From Campylobacter canadensis (GTDB lineage: Bacteria; Campylobacterota; Campylobacteria; Campylobacterales; Campylobacteraceae), in assembly GCF_013177655.1 (NCBI RefSeq), contig NZ_CP035946.1, forward strand, positions 1,550,001 through 1,614,000: a stretch of DNA of 64,000 nt. Direction: 5' to 3'. The position numbers and the translations under genes were made by a program. The notes under the pieces are model-generated. The model searched no databases. It was given only the letters and a program-made list of their open reading frames with translations, and was not told the DNA's origin. This document shows, one piece after another, positions 17,237-26,448 of the stretch (position 1 is its first letter; each line of letters starts with the position of its first letter).

Positions 17237-19804
17237 CTAAAAAGTAAAAATAAATTCATCGTTTTTAAAATCAACAAAGGCTTTATCTTTATACTCGCCT
17301 TTTAAAATATACTCACTTAATTTACATTCAACTTCTTGATAAATAATTCTTTTTAAAGCCCTAGCCCCATATTCTTTAGAAAAACCAATTTTTAGTAATT
17401 CATTTTTTGCTACCTCGCTAAGCTCTAATTTAAGAGTAAGTTCTTTTAGCTTTTGCTTTGTTTTATTTAACAAGATTTCTAAAATTTCTTTTGCCATCTC
17501 TTCATTAATTGCATTAAAATTAACAACTTCATCTAATCTATTTATAAATTCAGGCTTAAAGTATTTTAATAATTCTAAATTAGTCGCCTTTAATCTTTCT
17601 TTATAATCACTAATTTCGCTTAATTTACTTGCACCAATATTACTTGTAAAAATAATAATACAGTTTTTAAAACTAACCTTAAAACCTTTATTATCAATTA
17701 AATGCCCCTCATCAAGCATATTTAAAAATATATTAAAAATATCAGGATGTGCTTTTTCAATTTCATCAAATAATAAAACACAATAAGGGCGATTTTTCAC
17801 AGCTTCAGTAAGCTGCCCGCCTTCATCACTGCCAACATAGCCAACCGCTGAACCTATTAAATTTGATACTCTATAACTTTCTGCAAATTCATTCATATCA
17901 AATCTAATCAATGCTTTTTCATCATCAAATAGTTCTTTTGCTAATTCTTTTGCTATTTGGGTTTTTCCAACCCCAGTTGGACCTAAAAATAAAAAGCTAC
18001 CAATAGGACGATTTTTATCATTTAAACCAGCTTTATTTGTACAAATTGCTGAACTTAACGCCTTAATAGCTTCATCTTGACCAACTACACTTTGTTTTAA
18101 ATTATTAGCAAGATTTAAATATTTATCTTTTTCAGCACTTAGTAATTTATTTACTTTAATACCTGTCATTTTTGCAAGAATTAATGCGATTTGCTCTTCA
18201 TCAACTTCATTTTTAAGTAAGGTTCCACTACTGCTTAATTCTTGCCAACTTTCTTTTGCTTTTTCTAAGGCTTTTTCGCTTTGTGGAATTTTGCCATACT
18301 CAATTTCCCCTGCTTTTTGATAATCTCCCTTGCTTTTTGCTATATTTGCTTCATTTTTTAAATTAGCAATCTCATTCATTATTTTAGAAATTTCATTAAA
18401 GGTTTTTTGCTCATTATCGTATTTGCTTTTTAACTTAATTTCTTCTTCTAAAGCATTGCTTAATTCTTTATCAATTTCTTGCAATCTTTCTTTATTTTTT
18501 TCGTTATTCTCCATTAAAAGCGCTTCTTTTTCTACCTTTAAATTTGTTATTAGATTTTTTATATTTCTTAAAGCATTTGGCTCACTTTCAATTTGCATTT
18601 TAAGTTCCGCTGCTGCTTCATCAATTAAATCTATTGCTTTATCTGGCAAAAATCTACCTTGAATATATCTATCACTTAGCTTAACAGCTGCTACTAAGGC
18701 ACTGTCTGTAATATTAATATTATGATGTGCGCATAATCTTTCTTTTAAACCTCTCATCATTGATATTGCATTATTTACACTAGGTTCATCAACTATAATA
18801 GGTTGAAAGCGGCGTTGCATAGCTGCATCTTTTTCAAAATATTTTTTATATTCTTTTAAGGTTGTAGCACCTATTGTTTTAAATTCACCTCTGCTTAAAG
18901 CAGGTTTTAAAATATTTGCTGCATCCATTCCGCCTTCACTATTTCCAGCTCCTAAAATAGTGTGAATTTCATCAATAAACATAATATAATTTGGATTTTC
19001 TTTTACAATTTTTATTATATTTGTAAGTCTTTTTTCAAAATCACCACGATACTGCGCTCCTGCAACTAATCTTGCTAAATCAAGCATAAAAATTTGCTTA
19101 TTTGCCAATGAAGATGGCACTTTATTATCAGCAATTGCTTGTGCAAGAGCTTCAACTATAGCAGTTTTTCCAACACCTGGTTCGCCTAGCAAAATAGGGT
19201 TATTTTTACTTTTTCTAATTAGAATTTGCATTAAGCGATTTAATTCTTCATCTCTTCCTGTAATTGGATCAAGCTTTTGTGCTTTTGCAAGTTCAACTAA
19301 ATTTGTACAATATTCACTAAGCTCTTTATTATCTTTTAAATCTTGTTCTTTTTGAGTAATTTTTTCATCTCCTCTTAAAGCTAAAAGTTCACTTTTTAAA
19401 ACCAATAAATCTATAAAATCTTTTAATTCATTGCAAATTCCATTCTTTTCGCATTCGCTTAAAAGCCACATATCAACTGCTAAAAAGCTATCTCCTTTGC
19501 TAAGCGCAAAACCTAAAGCCTTTTCAATACTCGTTAAACACTCGTTGCTTAATTTTATATTTGCTGCATTTGCACTTTCACTTTTAACAAGATTATTTGC
19601 TCTTGATTTTAAATGTAGCAAAATCGCTTCTTTATTTATTGAAAGTTTATTAAAAATTTGTACTAAAATTGAACTTGAATCGCTAGCAATAGCCCATAAA
19701 ATGTGCATTGTTTCTAAGGTTGAATTTTTATTAAAAACTGCTAAAGAAACTGCTTGATTTAATGTATTGCTAAATTGATTTGTTAATTTATCTTGAATAT
19801 TCAT
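17237..19804 (-). CDS. clpB: ATP-dependent disaggregase ClpB
   Basis: The 855-residue Hsp100 chaperone dissolves protein aggregates together with DnaK. It has an N-terminal Clp repeat domain (1-145), AAA-1 with Walker A GEPGVGKT at about 207-214, a coiled-coil middle domain (about 390-520), and AAA-2 with Walker A GPTGVGKT near residue 600, followed by the C-terminal D2 small domain. Length matches the family (850-865). The upstream region has a full consensus sigma-70 promoter overlapping an HspR-type inverted repeat, so heat-shock repression by HspR is likely. Confidence 0.97.
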   Translation of the reverse strand: MNIQDKLTNQFSNTLNQAVSLAVFNKNSTLETMHILWAIASDSSSILVQIFNKLSINKEAILLHLKSRANNLVKSESANAANIKLSNECLTSIEKALGFALSKGDSFLAVDMWLLSECEKNGICNELKDFIDLLVLKSELLALRGDEKITQKEQDLKDNKELSEYCTNLVELAKAQKLDPITGRDEELNRLMQILIRKSKNNPILLGEPGVGKTAIVEALAQAIADNKVPSSLANKQIFMLDLARLVAGAQYRGDFEKRLTNIIKIVKENPNYIMFIDEIHTILGAGNSEGGMDAANILKPALSRGEFKTIGATTLKEYKKYFEKDAAMQRRFQPIIVDEPSVNNAISMMRGLKERLCAHHNINITDSALVAAVKLSDRYIQGRFLPDKAIDLIDEAAAELKMQIESEPNALRNIKNLITNLKVEKEALLMENNEKNKERLQEIDKELSNALEEEIKLKSKYDNEQKTFNEISKIMNEIANLKNEANIAKSKGDYQKAGEIEYGKIPQSEKALEKAKESWQELSSSGTLLKNEVDEEQIALILAKMTGIKVNKLLSAEKDKYLNLANNLKQSVVGQDEAIKALSSAICTNKAGLNDKNRPIGSFLFLGPTGVGKTQIAKELAKELFDDEKALIRFDMNEFAESYRVSNLIGSAVGYVGSDEGGQLTEAVKNRPYCVLLFDEIEKAHPDIFNIFLNMLDEGHLIDNKGFKVSFKNCIIIFTSNIGASKLSEISDYKERLKATNLELLKYFKPEFINRLDEVVNFNAINEEMAKEILEILLNKTKQKLKELTLKLELSEVAKNELLKIGFSKEYGARALKRIIYQEVECKLSEYILKGEYKDKAFVDFKNDEFIFTF

Positions 19805-19835
19805 TTTATCTCCTTTAATTTTTGTATATGTAAAA

Positions 19836-19864
19836 ATTATAAGACTTTAGTGAGTTAATGTCAA
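19836..19864 (-). promoter_or_regulatory. Full consensus sigma-70 promoter of clpB
   Basis: On the minus strand a perfect TTGACA (19859-19864) is followed after exactly 17 bp by a perfect TATAAT (19836-19841), about 32 bp before the clpB start. Campylobacter promoters normally lack a -35 box, so this is unusually strong by sequence. Confidence 0.8.
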
Positions 19865-19865
19865 G
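19845..19865 (-). promoter_or_regulatory. HAIR-like HspR operator over the clpB promoter
   Basis: The minus strand reads CTTGACA, seven bases, ACTAAAG. The HspR-associated inverted repeat is CTTGAGT-N7-ACTCAAG, so the half-sites match at 5/7 and 6/7 positions with the exact 7-bp spacer. It lies between and over the -35 and -10 boxes, where a repressor would block RNA polymerase. In Campylobacter jejuni, clpB is a known HspR target. Confidence 0.6.
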
Positions 19866-19935
19866 TATTTTTTTTAAATTATCACTTAAAGTATAAAAGT
19901 GCTAAAAAATAATAAACTAAATTTTTACTAAAGCT

Positions 19936-19944
19936 TGATAAAAT
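19936..19944 (+). promoter_or_regulatory. Extended -10 promoter of ctpA
   Basis: TGATAAAAT, a TGn-TAAAAT extended -10, lies about 33 bp upstream of the GTG start of ctpA. Confidence 0.5.
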
Positions 19945-19977
19945 CGCAATTTTTATAAATTAAATACTGGAGTTAAT

Positions 19978-21234
19978 GTGAAAAAAATAATCGCTTCTTT
20001 ATTGCTTGCAAATGTGCTTTTTGCACAAAATACAAATAGTGCTGAAGAAGAAAAAAAAGCACTTTCAAAATTAATACAAACTTTTAGAATGATACAAGCA
20101 AATTATGTTGATGAAATTAGTATAAATGACTTAGTTGATAAATCTTTAGAAGGTTTATTAAGCAATCTTGATGCGCACTCAGCATTTTTAAATGAAAAAT
20201 CTTTTAAATCTCTGCAAGAAAGCACAAATGGAGAATTTGGCGGACTAGGAATAACTCTTGGTTTAAAAGATAACGCTCTTACAATTATTGCTCCAATTGA
20301 AGGCACACCTGCTGATTTAGCTGGAATTAAAGCTGGTGATGTAATTTTAAAAATTGAAGATGAAAGCACTTTAGGAATGAGCTTAGATGATGCTGTTTCA
20401 AAAATGCGTGGAAAGCCAAAAACAAAAATAAATATTACAATTTATAGAGCAGGAGAAAAAAAACCTATTGTATTTAATATAACAAGAGATATAATAAAGG
20501 TTCAAAGTGTATATACTAAAAAAATACAAGATTCAAATGACTTATATATAAGAATTAGCTCTTTTGATAAAAATGTTGTTAGCGAAGTAAAAAAAGCTTT
20601 AAAAGAAAATCCTAAAGCTAGCGGCATTGTTTTAGATTTAAGAAATAATCCAGGAGGATTATTAAATCAAGCTACTGATTTATTAAATTTATTTATTGAT
20701 AAAGGTGTTTTAGTAACACAAAAAGGAAGAGATGAAAAGGCAAAAATTGATACTTTAGCGTTAAAACAAGCTGCGTTAAATACTAAAATTCCTATTGCTG
20801 TATTGGTAAATGGCGGGAGTGCAAGTGCTAGTGAAATTGTAAGCGGAGCTTTACAAGATACAAAAAGAGCAGTTATTGTTGGAGAAAAAACCTTTGGTAA
20901 GGGTAGTGTTCAAATGATTAAAGAAATCAATAACAAAGAAGCACTAAAGCTAACAATAGCAAAATACTACCTACCAAGTGGGCGTACTATTCAGGCTGTT
21001 GGTATTACTCCTGATATTGAAGTTTTTCCTGGCAAGGTTAATACTACAAGCAATGAATTTAGCTTAAAAGAAAGTGAGCTTAAAAAACATTTAGAAAATG
21101 AGTTAATAAAAATAGATAATAAAAATGTTAAAAAAACTGATGAAAAAAATACAATTACACTTGAAAATATTAATAACGATATTCAGCTAAAAACCGCTAT
21201 TGATGTGTTAAAAGTGCTGAAGATTAAAGGATAA
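19978..21234 (+). CDS. ctpA: C-terminal processing peptidase (S41 family)
   Basis: The start is a GTG preceded by GGAG; a nearby ATG two bases upstream is out of frame. The 418-residue protein has a signal peptide (MKKIIASLLLANVLFAQ), a PDZ domain (about 85-170) and the S41 protease core with the catalytic serine in NGGSASASEIVSGAL and the lysine in GEKTFGKGSVQ about 25 residues later. It acts in the periplasm, trimming or degrading proteins from their C-termini. The gene starts the run ctpA, BatD-like, plsC and is divergent from clpB, as in C. jejuni. Confidence 0.95.
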   Translation: MKKIIASLLLANVLFAQNTNSAEEEKKALSKLIQTFRMIQANYVDEISINDLVDKSLEGLLSNLDAHSAFLNEKSFKSLQESTNGEFGGLGITLGLKDNALTIIAPIEGTPADLAGIKAGDVILKIEDESTLGMSLDDAVSKMRGKPKTKINITIYRAGEKKPIVFNITRDIIKVQSVYTKKIQDSNDLYIRISSFDKNVVSEVKKALKENPKASGIVLDLRNNPGGLLNQATDLLNLFIDKGVLVTQKGRDEKAKIDTLALKQAALNTKIPIAVLVNGGSASASEIVSGALQDTKRAVIVGEKTFGKGSVQMIKEINNKEALKLTIAKYYLPSGRTIQAVGITPDIEVFPGKVNTTSNEFSLKESELKKHLENELIKIDNKNVKKTDEKNTITLENINNDIQLKTAIDVLKVLKIKG

Positions 21235-21236
21235 AC

Positions 21237-22379
21237 TTGAAACAAATAATATTTTGCGTCTTCTTTTTGCTCAATGCTCTTTATTCTCAAGAAGTATTAA
21301 GCAATCAGGACGCACAAGTTTATAATAACCTTTCGCAAAGCGATGAAGTTAGCGTTTATGATGAAAGAGATTCTATTTTAAATAAAGTAGAATTAGCAAT
21401 TTCAAGTACTTTTAGCAAAAATGATGTTTATGTAGGAGAGCTTTTTTATATTGATGTAGATATAAAAAGCAATTCTACAACCAATTATAATGCACAAATA
21501 AAATTAAATTCTATGTCTGCAATAAATGTTTTAAATAAAAAAATACAAGTAAATGCAAAGAATGGTCAATATTCAGCAAGAATATATTTACAAGCACAAA
21601 ATATAAATGCAAAGCTTGGAAATTTAGAAGTTTTATTGTTAAGAAATAATGATGTAATAGCAAATTCAAGCATAATTTTACCAAGGCTTAAAATTAAGCA
21701 AATTCCTTTTGATAAAGATTATTCGTTTGTAGTTGCAAGTGATTTAAAAATATCTAATTTAAAATGCGCTGAGTATGATAATGAAAAAATAATTTGTAGC
21801 TTTGATGCAAGTGCTAAATTAGCTAATTTATCTACTTTTTCGCTAAATAAAGTTTTAGAACAAAAAATAAGTAATCAAAATAATGATTATGAAAATAACG
21901 CCTGCTCTATTTCTCTTTTACTTTCAAAAGATAGTAAAAAAATTGTGTTTTCTTATTTTGATTTAAATAAAAATGATTTTATACTATTAGAAAATAATAT
22001 TATCTTAGATAATGCGCAAATAAGTACGCAAAGCGATATTAATCCTATAAATAAGCAATTTGATTTTTATTTACAGATTGCAGCTTTATGCTTTGCTGTT
22101 TTATGTTTGCTAGTAATTTTAATTTTTAAAAGATTTTATTTTTTAGGAATTTTTGCTTTTTGTGCAATTATTTATGGCTTTTTTGGCTTTAATTTTAATG
22201 ATAATAGGTTATTAAAAGCAGGGGCTATTATTAGTATTTTACCTATTGAAAACTCAACTATTTTTTATGAAAATACAATAGAAAAAAAAGTAGAAGTATT
22301 GCTTGAGCAAAAAGAATTTAGTAAAATACTTTTTGATGAAAATAAAATTGGGTGGGTAAAAAATGAATATCTTAAATAA
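21237..22379 (+). CDS. Periplasmic/membrane protein, BatD-like with C-terminal SH3-like end
   Basis: The start is TTG at 21237, after AAAGGAT. The 380-residue product has a signal peptide (to about 18), a beta-rich region (about 50-270) resembling BatD/oxygen-tolerance repeats (SKNDVYVGELFYIDVDI), two membrane spans at about 280-325, and a final 50-residue segment ending in IGWVKNEYLK, the usual last strand of a bacterial SH3 domain. The Bat link is tentative; no batA, batB or MoxR gene is near. It starts two bases after ctpA and overlaps plsC by 17 bp, so the three are probably co-translated. Confidence 0.6.
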   Translation: MKQIIFCVFFLLNALYSQEVLSNQDAQVYNNLSQSDEVSVYDERDSILNKVELAISSTFSKNDVYVGELFYIDVDIKSNSTTNYNAQIKLNSMSAINVLNKKIQVNAKNGQYSARIYLQAQNINAKLGNLEVLLLRNNDVIANSSIILPRLKIKQIPFDKDYSFVVASDLKISNLKCAEYDNEKIICSFDASAKLANLSTFSLNKVLEQKISNQNNDYENNACSISLLLSKDSKKIVFSYFDLNKNDFILLENNIILDNAQISTQSDINPINKQFDFYLQIAALCFAVLCLLVILIFKRFYFLGIFAFCAIIYGFFGFNFNDNRLLKAGAIISILPIENSTIFYENTIEKKVEVLLEQKEFSKILFDENKIGWVKNEYLK

Positions 22380-23031
22380 AATCATTACTTTTTTTTATGC
22401 TCTAATTATTGCTATTAGCATTGCTGTAGTAATTATTTTATTTTATATCTTCCCTCAAAAAAATTGGCAAATTAGAAAAACTTGGGCGAAATTTATAAGA
22501 AAAATTTGTTTTTACAAAATTGAAATTATAGGTGAATTTAGTGAAGATACTAAAATGATTATATTAAATCACCGCTCTATGCTTGATATTATTGCACTTG
22601 AAGATGTGTATCCTAAAAATTTATGTTGGATTGCTAAAAAACAAATTGGAGATTTATTTTTTTATGGGCAAATAATTAAAAAACCTAAAATGATTTCTAT
22701 TGATAGAGCAAATGCAAGAGACTTTGTAAATGTTATAAAACAAGCTAAAGAAAGACTTGAAGATAACAGAGTTATTTCAATCTTTCCTGAAGGTACAAGA
22801 AACGATACTTATAATTTATTAAGATTTAAAAGTGGTGCAAGTAAAATTGCTGAAAAATTAAACATTTCTTTTCAGCCTATAGTTTTAATTGGAGCTAAAG
22901 AGATTTTAGATAGCAAAAAAATCAAAATATCTTTTTTTAAAACATTAAAAATAATAATTTTACCGCCTACCAATGATATTGAAGAAGCAAAAGAAATGAT
23001 GCAAAAGGTGTTAAATGACAATACAAGGTAG
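22363..23031 (+). CDS. plsC: 1-acyl-glycerol-3-phosphate acyltransferase PlsC
   Basis: The 222-residue membrane-associated acyltransferase makes phosphatidic acid. It has an N-terminal span (residues 8-30), catalytic box NHRSMLD (H-x4-D) near 69-75 and the glycerol-phosphate-binding FPEGTR near 143-148. Length is slightly under the 230-245 average. It overlaps the preceding gene by 17 bp. Confidence 0.93.
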   Translation: MNILNKIITFFYALIIAISIAVVIILFYIFPQKNWQIRKTWAKFIRKICFYKIEIIGEFSEDTKMIILNHRSMLDIIALEDVYPKNLCWIAKKQIGDLFFYGQIIKKPKMISIDRANARDFVNVIKQAKERLEDNRVISIFPEGTRNDTYNLLRFKSGASKIAEKLNISFQPIVLIGAKEILDSKKIKISFFKTLKIIILPPTNDIEEAKEMMQKVLNDNTR

Positions 23032-23037
23032 TTGTAA

Positions 23038-24144
23038 ATGTATTTTATAATCACCTTGTTTTTAATAAATATTCTTTTTTTCTTTAACAATATAAAAAAA
23101 GATAACTTTCATTTTAAAATTAATAATAATCAAATCATCAATCAAACAACTACTCAATATAATTTATACTTAAATACACCAAAACAAAGCAAAAGCGTTC
23201 ATTCTTCAACTATAGTAAAAATAAAAAATAATATTATTGTTGCTTATTTTGCAGGTAGTCGTGAAGGTGCTCAAGATGTAGCTATTTATGCTAACAAAAT
23301 ACAAAATTTTTCAAGTTCTAAAGCTATTTTATTACTAGATAGATACAAGCTTATGCAAGATAGTTATGAATATATTAAAAAATTAGGTAATCCACTTTTT
23401 GTAAAAATAAATAATAAAGTATATTTATTTGTAGTCGGAGTTAGCATTGGTGGCTGGTCTACTTCTAAAATTTATTTATATGAAATTGATGAGAATTTAA
23501 AGTTAAAATATAAAAATAAATTAATTTTATCTCCCTTTGCTAACCTATCAAACCTAATAAGAACTAAGGCTAGTATTATTCAATTTACTAACAAAGAAAA
23601 TGGATTTATTTTGCCTATTTACCACGAGTTAGCTAAAAAATTTCCTATCAATTTACTTTTTGATGAAAATGCGAATTTGCTTGATATATCTTTAATTAAT
23701 AATTTTTACAATCTACTTCAACCTGCCTTAGTTGCTATAAATGATACAAATTGTTTGATTGCATTTAGAAATTCTCACAATGAAAATAATAAATTAAAAC
23801 TACAAAAATGTGATAATAGCTTTAACTATAAAAAAATCATTACTACAAACTTAGAAAATAATGATGATTCGCTAAATCTTTTTGAAATAAACAATAAAAT
23901 CTTTTTAATTAATAATAAAGGTGCTGAAAATAGCAGAGAAAAATTAAATTTATACGAGTTAAATGATAATGAATTTAAAAAAATAAGCACAATAGATTAC
24001 ACATTGCTAGAAAAAGGAGAGGTTTCTTACCCTTCAAATTATGTAGATTATGATAATGAAATGGTGTATATTTCCTATACAAAAGATAGAAAATATATAA
24101 TTTTTAAAGCAATACCATTTTCTTATTTTATCAAGGATAAATAA
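23038..24144 (+). CDS. Sialidase-fold (BNR-like) membrane-anchored protein
   Basis: The 368-residue protein has one N-terminal hydrophobic anchor (2-19) and then a beta-propeller-like domain. The stretch HSSTIVKIKNNIIVAYFAGS followed by REGAQDVAIYA (about 57-87) matches the start of the Sialidase_2/BNR family. EVSYPSNYVDYDNEMVYISYT near the C-terminus matches the final blade. Known members include exo-sialidases and related hydrolases acting outside the cytoplasm. I cannot confirm an arginine triad, so activity is uncertain. The gene lies 6 bp after plsC and overlaps the next membrane gene by one base. Confidence 0.7.
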   Translation: MYFIITLFLINILFFFNNIKKDNFHFKINNNQIINQTTTQYNLYLNTPKQSKSVHSSTIVKIKNNIIVAYFAGSREGAQDVAIYANKIQNFSSSKAILLLDRYKLMQDSYEYIKKLGNPLFVKINNKVYLFVVGVSIGGWSTSKIYLYEIDENLKLKYKNKLILSPFANLSNLIRTKASIIQFTNKENGFILPIYHELAKKFPINLLFDENANLLDISLINNFYNLLQPALVAINDTNCLIAFRNSHNENNKLKLQKCDNSFNYKKIITTNLENNDDSLNLFEINNKIFLINNKGAENSREKLNLYELNDNEFKKISTIDYTLLEKGEVSYPSNYVDYDNEMVYISYTKDRKYIIFKAIPFSYFIKDK

Positions 24145-24710
24145 TGTTATCACATCACTTTGTTTATAGTTTTTTATTTTCTTTTATTTTTTCTATATTT
24201 TTTAAAACTTATAAATCTAAATTAATAATAATGATATTTTTCTTAGTATTTTTCAATATAAAATTATTTTTTAATTTTAGCTTAAGTATTAATGATTTTT
24301 TACTTTCATTTTTAGGAAATATGAGTTTATTTAGTTTGCTTAATTTAATCATTCTAACTTTTTGCAAAAAATTTTATGTAAAAAAAGAAATATTCTTTAT
24401 TTTTCTAATTAATCTTTTATTCTTTTTTGCCTTTTTAAATTTAATTCCAATTAACATTTATTATCAAAGCACTATTAATTCATTACTTATTATAAACACG
24501 CTTATAGTTTTTACATATTTTGTTAGCAAGAAAATTGCAATATTATATTTATTTTGTTTTGTTTGTTATGCTTTTTCTCCAAGAGAAATCATATTTAATT
24601 TCTTTTTTGATGCTAATTCTTTAATAATATTTTTTGCTGCTAGTATTTGCGTAATAATTTGCTGTATTATAAATAAAATTAAAACTTATTTTTCTCAAAA
24701 TAATTATTAA
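24144..24710 (+). CDS. Integral membrane protein, unknown
   Basis: The 188-residue protein is almost entirely hydrophobic, with five to six spans and aromatic-rich loops and no enzyme motif I recognise. The start codon overlaps the stop of the sialidase-fold gene, suggesting a functional pair. Its last 32 bp overlap the convergent amiA gene, so the C-terminus (KIKTYFSQNNY) shares DNA with the amiA C-terminus. Confidence 0.7.
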   Translation: MLSHHFVYSFLFSFIFSIFFKTYKSKLIIMIFFLVFFNIKLFFNFSLSINDFLLSFLGNMSLFSLLNLIILTFCKKFYVKKEIFFIFLINLLFFFAFLNLIPINIYYQSTINSLLIINTLIVFTYFVSKKIAILYLFCFVCYAFSPREIIFNFFFDANSLIIFFAASICVIICCIINKIKTYFSQNNY

Positions 24711-26448
24711 TTCCATTTACAATACCTTTTACAATGTATTGCTGATATGTAGGATTAGCTATATTTTTACCTTCAACTGGATGAGTTATATAACCAACTT
24801 CAATTAAAACAGCAGGCATTAAAGCACCAACCAAAACCCAAAACGGAGCTTCCTTTACCCCACCATCTTTTGCCTTGTAGCTTTTTGGAATTGCACTTAA
24901 AATACCGCCTTGAATATCAATTGCAAGTTTATTTGAAGAAATAATCTTTTCTCTATTTAAAAAATTTAAAAATGTTTGTTTAGAAAAATAATTCATCTCT
25001 TCTACATCACTTTTATTTTCAATAGCAGCAGCATTTTTACTCCTTTCACTTCTTGCAGGAGATAAAAAATAAGTCTCAATCCCATAAACACTATTATATT
25101 TGCTTTTATCAGCAAGAGAATTTGCGTGTATGCTTATAAATAAATCGCTTTTTTTATCATTGGCTAGTTTTGTTCTTTGTCTAAGACCTATGTAAGTATC
25201 ATCACTTCTTGTTAAAAAAACCCTATAACCATTATTGCTAAGTTCTCTTGCTAGTTGCTTTGCTATTGCTAAAGTAATATTTTTTTCAAGTAGTTTATTT
25301 GCACTAGCACCACTATCTTTACCGCCATGCCCTGCATCAATAGCTATTAAAAAATTCTTTTTAAATAAATCATTATTTTTTACATAGATTTTCATTGTAT
25401 TTTCGCTAAGTTCGTAATCTAAATTTTGTTTAGAATTATTTATTATTCTTATTGTGTCTTTATTTAGATTATAAATACTAATTTTATTATTACTTACATT
25501 AAAAGTATTTTTCTTAAAAGCACTACTAGCTTTTATATCAATATAATTAGCCTTATTGCTAATATCTGTTAGTTCATCTGAAAAAGTTAGCAAAATATAA
25601 TCACTTGTAGGGCTAATTTTATTTAATTTTACTTGTTTGCTAATACTTTCTTTGCTTTTTACTTGTTTTGTTTTTACTACATTACTTGCTTGTGTGCTAG
25701 TGCTTGTTTTTGTGTTTTTTATATAATAAAAAATAATAGAATTATTATTTACTTCATAATTAATTTTTTCTTTTGCGTTTGTAAAGACAACTCTTGCTGT
25801 ACTTGGATTAAACTGCGATACGCTAACATCACATTCATCAAGCTTAAAAGAGCTTTTTTTTGTATCTAAAACAGCAGTAAAATTAAATATATCCATATTC
25901 TTAAATTTACTTTCTTTTATTTCTTCTTCTAATTTAGAATTGGTTTTTAACATTACTCCTATTTTTTCTTTGTTTTGATATTTTAAAACCGAGCTTATGT
26001 ATGTTTTTTGTTTTATGCTTTCTTGTGTTTTTTCTTGTTTTTTTACTACTTTAGCCTTATTTTCATTGTTGATATTACTAGCATTTTTTATAATTTTATT
26101 TTGCGTACTTGCTGTATTTTGCTTTTCTTTATCTTCTTTTTTTATTTTAACACTATCTTTTAAAGTATTAATTGAGATATCTTTAACACCTAATTGATTT
26201 AGTTCTTTTTCATAACCTGCATAGCTTAAAGATAATTTTTTTGAACTAATTATAATTCTTTTTAATGCTTGAATTTTATCTTCTTTATTATCACTAATAA
26301 TGCTTTTAATATAAGCAGCTTTCATCTTTTGATGTAAGGCTAGCTGCTCATTTTTATTTAAGGAAAAGAATTTCTCATCAAATTCCTTAAAATCATTAGC
26401 AAATAAACAAATCAAACAAAAAAATAAAATTATAATTTTATTCATCAT
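24679..26448 (-). CDS. amiA: N-acetylmuramoyl-L-alanine amidase
   Basis: The 589-residue periplasmic amidase cleaves the peptide from N-acetylmuramic acid during cell separation. It has a signal peptide (to about 17), a long low-complexity Lys/Asn/Ser linker (about 90-260), an AMIN-like beta region (about 270-350) and the Amidase_3 catalytic domain, with zinc ligands in IDAGHGGKDSGA near 368-379, SIHANS near 437-442 and VLIEVGY near 549-555. It is last in the nadD-to-amiA operon and overlaps the upstream monooxygenase gene by 11 bp. Confidence 0.93.
   Translation of the reverse strand: MMNKIIILFFCLICLFANDFKEFDEKFFSLNKNEQLALHQKMKAAYIKSIISDNKEDKIQALKRIIISSKKLSLSYAGYEKELNQLGVKDISINTLKDSVKIKKEDKEKQNTASTQNKIIKNASNINNENKAKVVKKQEKTQESIKQKTYISSVLKYQNKEKIGVMLKTNSKLEEEIKESKFKNMDIFNFTAVLDTKKSSFKLDECDVSVSQFNPSTARVVFTNAKEKINYEVNNNSIIFYYIKNTKTSTSTQASNVVKTKQVKSKESISKQVKLNKISPTSDYILLTFSDELTDISNKANYIDIKASSAFKKNTFNVSNNKISIYNLNKDTIRIINNSKQNLDYELSENTMKIYVKNNDLFKKNFLIAIDAGHGGKDSGASANKLLEKNITLAIAKQLARELSNNGYRVFLTRSDDTYIGLRQRTKLANDKKSDLFISIHANSLADKSKYNSVYGIETYFLSPARSERSKNAAAIENKSDVEEMNYFSKQTFLNFLNREKIISSNKLAIDIQGGILSAIPKSYKAKDGGVKEAPFWVLVGALMPAVLIEVGYITHPVEGKNIANPTYQQYIVKGIVNGINNYFEKNKF

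Noticed and set aside
24144-24710. Overlap of the membrane gene with amiA as a sign of a frameshift
   Set aside because: Both frames end normally and short convergent overlaps (32 bp here) are common in compact genomes.
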